In this document: positions 5,283 to 5,492 of the stretch, piece after piece | Layout: every line of letters begins with the position of its first letter | How positions within the stretch are numbered: the stretch's first letter is position 1 | Assembly: GCA_030043675.1 (NCBI GenBank) | Contig: JASHXG010000234.1 | Location: forward strand, 1 to 5,492 | Length of the DNA stretch: 5,492 bases | Source: Vulcanimicrobiota bacterium | GTDB lineage: Bacteria > Vulcanimicrobiota > Vulcanimicrobiia > Vulcanimicrobiales > Vulcanimicrobiaceae | Direction: 5' to 3' | Made by a program: the position numbers and the translations under genes | The notes under the pieces: generated by a model | What the model saw: only the letters and a program-made list of their open reading frames with translations | Database searches by the model: none | Told to the model about the DNA's origin: nothing

Positions 5283-5486
5283 TCACTTTCCGATCATCAC
5301 TTCGGTTGCTTTGATGATGACGACGACCTCGTCGCCGGCCTTCAGGCCAAGTCGCTTCGCGGAAGCGGCGGTAATCGCGGCGGCGATGGTCGCAGGCTCG
5401 ATCGCGACCTCGACCTCAGCCATGACGGCTCCCTCGGAGACGCTCTTGACGCGACCGCGGATTTGATTGCGTGCACTGATTTCCAT
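5283..5486 (-). CDS. mop: Molbindin (Mop), molybdate-binding protein
   Basis: A 67-residue protein that is a single Mop (TOBE-like) domain almost end to end: 'EISARNQIRGRV' at 2-13, 'VKSVSEGAVMAEV' around 13-25, 'ITAASAKRLGLKAGDEVVV' in the second half, and a C-terminal 'IIKATEVMIG'. Stand-alone molbindins assemble into oligomers that bind molybdate or tungstate between subunits and buffer the cytoplasmic pool; the fused version forms the sensor part of ModE and ModC. The short length and missing HTH exclude ModE. The gene is first in a two-gene unit, with its stop 7 bp before the binding-protein start. Only 6 bp lie upstream inside the window, so its ribosome-binding site and promoter are out of view; the triplet at 5490-5492 reads TAG on this strand and could be the stop of a preceding gene. 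Confidence 0.93.
   Translation of the reverse strand: MEISARNQIRGRVKSVSEGAVMAEVEVAIEPATIAAAITAASAKRLGLKAGDEVVVIIKATEVMIGK
5286..5291 (-). promoter_or_regulatory. Shine-Dalgarno of the binding protein inside mop
   Basis: On the minus strand the last two sense codons of mop read GGA-AAG, directly before its TGA. They lie 10 nt before the GTG and 13 nt before the ATG of the binding-protein gene. Ribosomes finishing mop would uncover or reuse this site, so translational coupling of the two genes is likely. Confidence 0.45.
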
Positions 5487-5492
5487 GCGCTA

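Overview
The window is a densely coding, high-GC bacterial segment. All seven genes show the strong G/C third-position bias of one genome, and I see no mobile element, tRNA, rRNA or CRISPR array. The organism cannot be named from the sequence. The periplasmic-type binding protein has no lipobox cysteine, and the phytase-type phosphatase is exported and carries paired cysteines; both fit a diderm (Gram-negative-type) envelope. A little-studied high-GC lineage such as Eremiobacterota/Vulcanimicrobiota-like bacteria is a guess only.

Layout. (1) 40-2539, plus strand: a small secreted protein of unknown function, then, after 37 bp, a 666-residue multi-metal protein. That protein has an N-terminal ferritin-like domain of the iminophenyl-pyruvate dimer synthase type, a helical middle, and a CDGSH / 4Fe-4S / CDGSH tail. 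(2) 2545-2829, minus strand: a 94-residue unrecognised protein with a helix-turn-helix-like segment, ending 5 bp from the previous gene. (3) 2943-4196, plus strand: an exported histidine acid phosphatase of the AppA 4-phytase type. (4) 4237-4431, plus strand: a 64-residue, very acidic protein preceded by an extended -10 promoter so close that its mRNA is probably leaderless. (5) 5486-4439, minus strand: a two-gene operon with a Mop molbindin followed by a WtpA-type molybdate/tungstate-binding protein. Its last codon lies 7 bp from the end of the acidic protein gene.

How the genes relate. The window reads as three small modules rather than one pathway: metal/redox (ferritin-like plus Fe-S), phosphate scavenging (phytase), and molybdate/tungstate uptake and storage (mop plus binding protein; the permease and ATPase are not in the window). 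The most interesting regulatory signal is a candidate Pho box upstream of the phytase. It has two 7-bp half-sites with an 11-bp period and lies exactly 10 bp upstream of a near-consensus -10, the spacing of classical PhoB-dependent promoters. It suggests phosphate-starvation control and also argues for the downstream TTG as the true phytase start. No intergenic stretch exceeds 300 bp; the largest is the 113-bp divergent region at 2830-2942.
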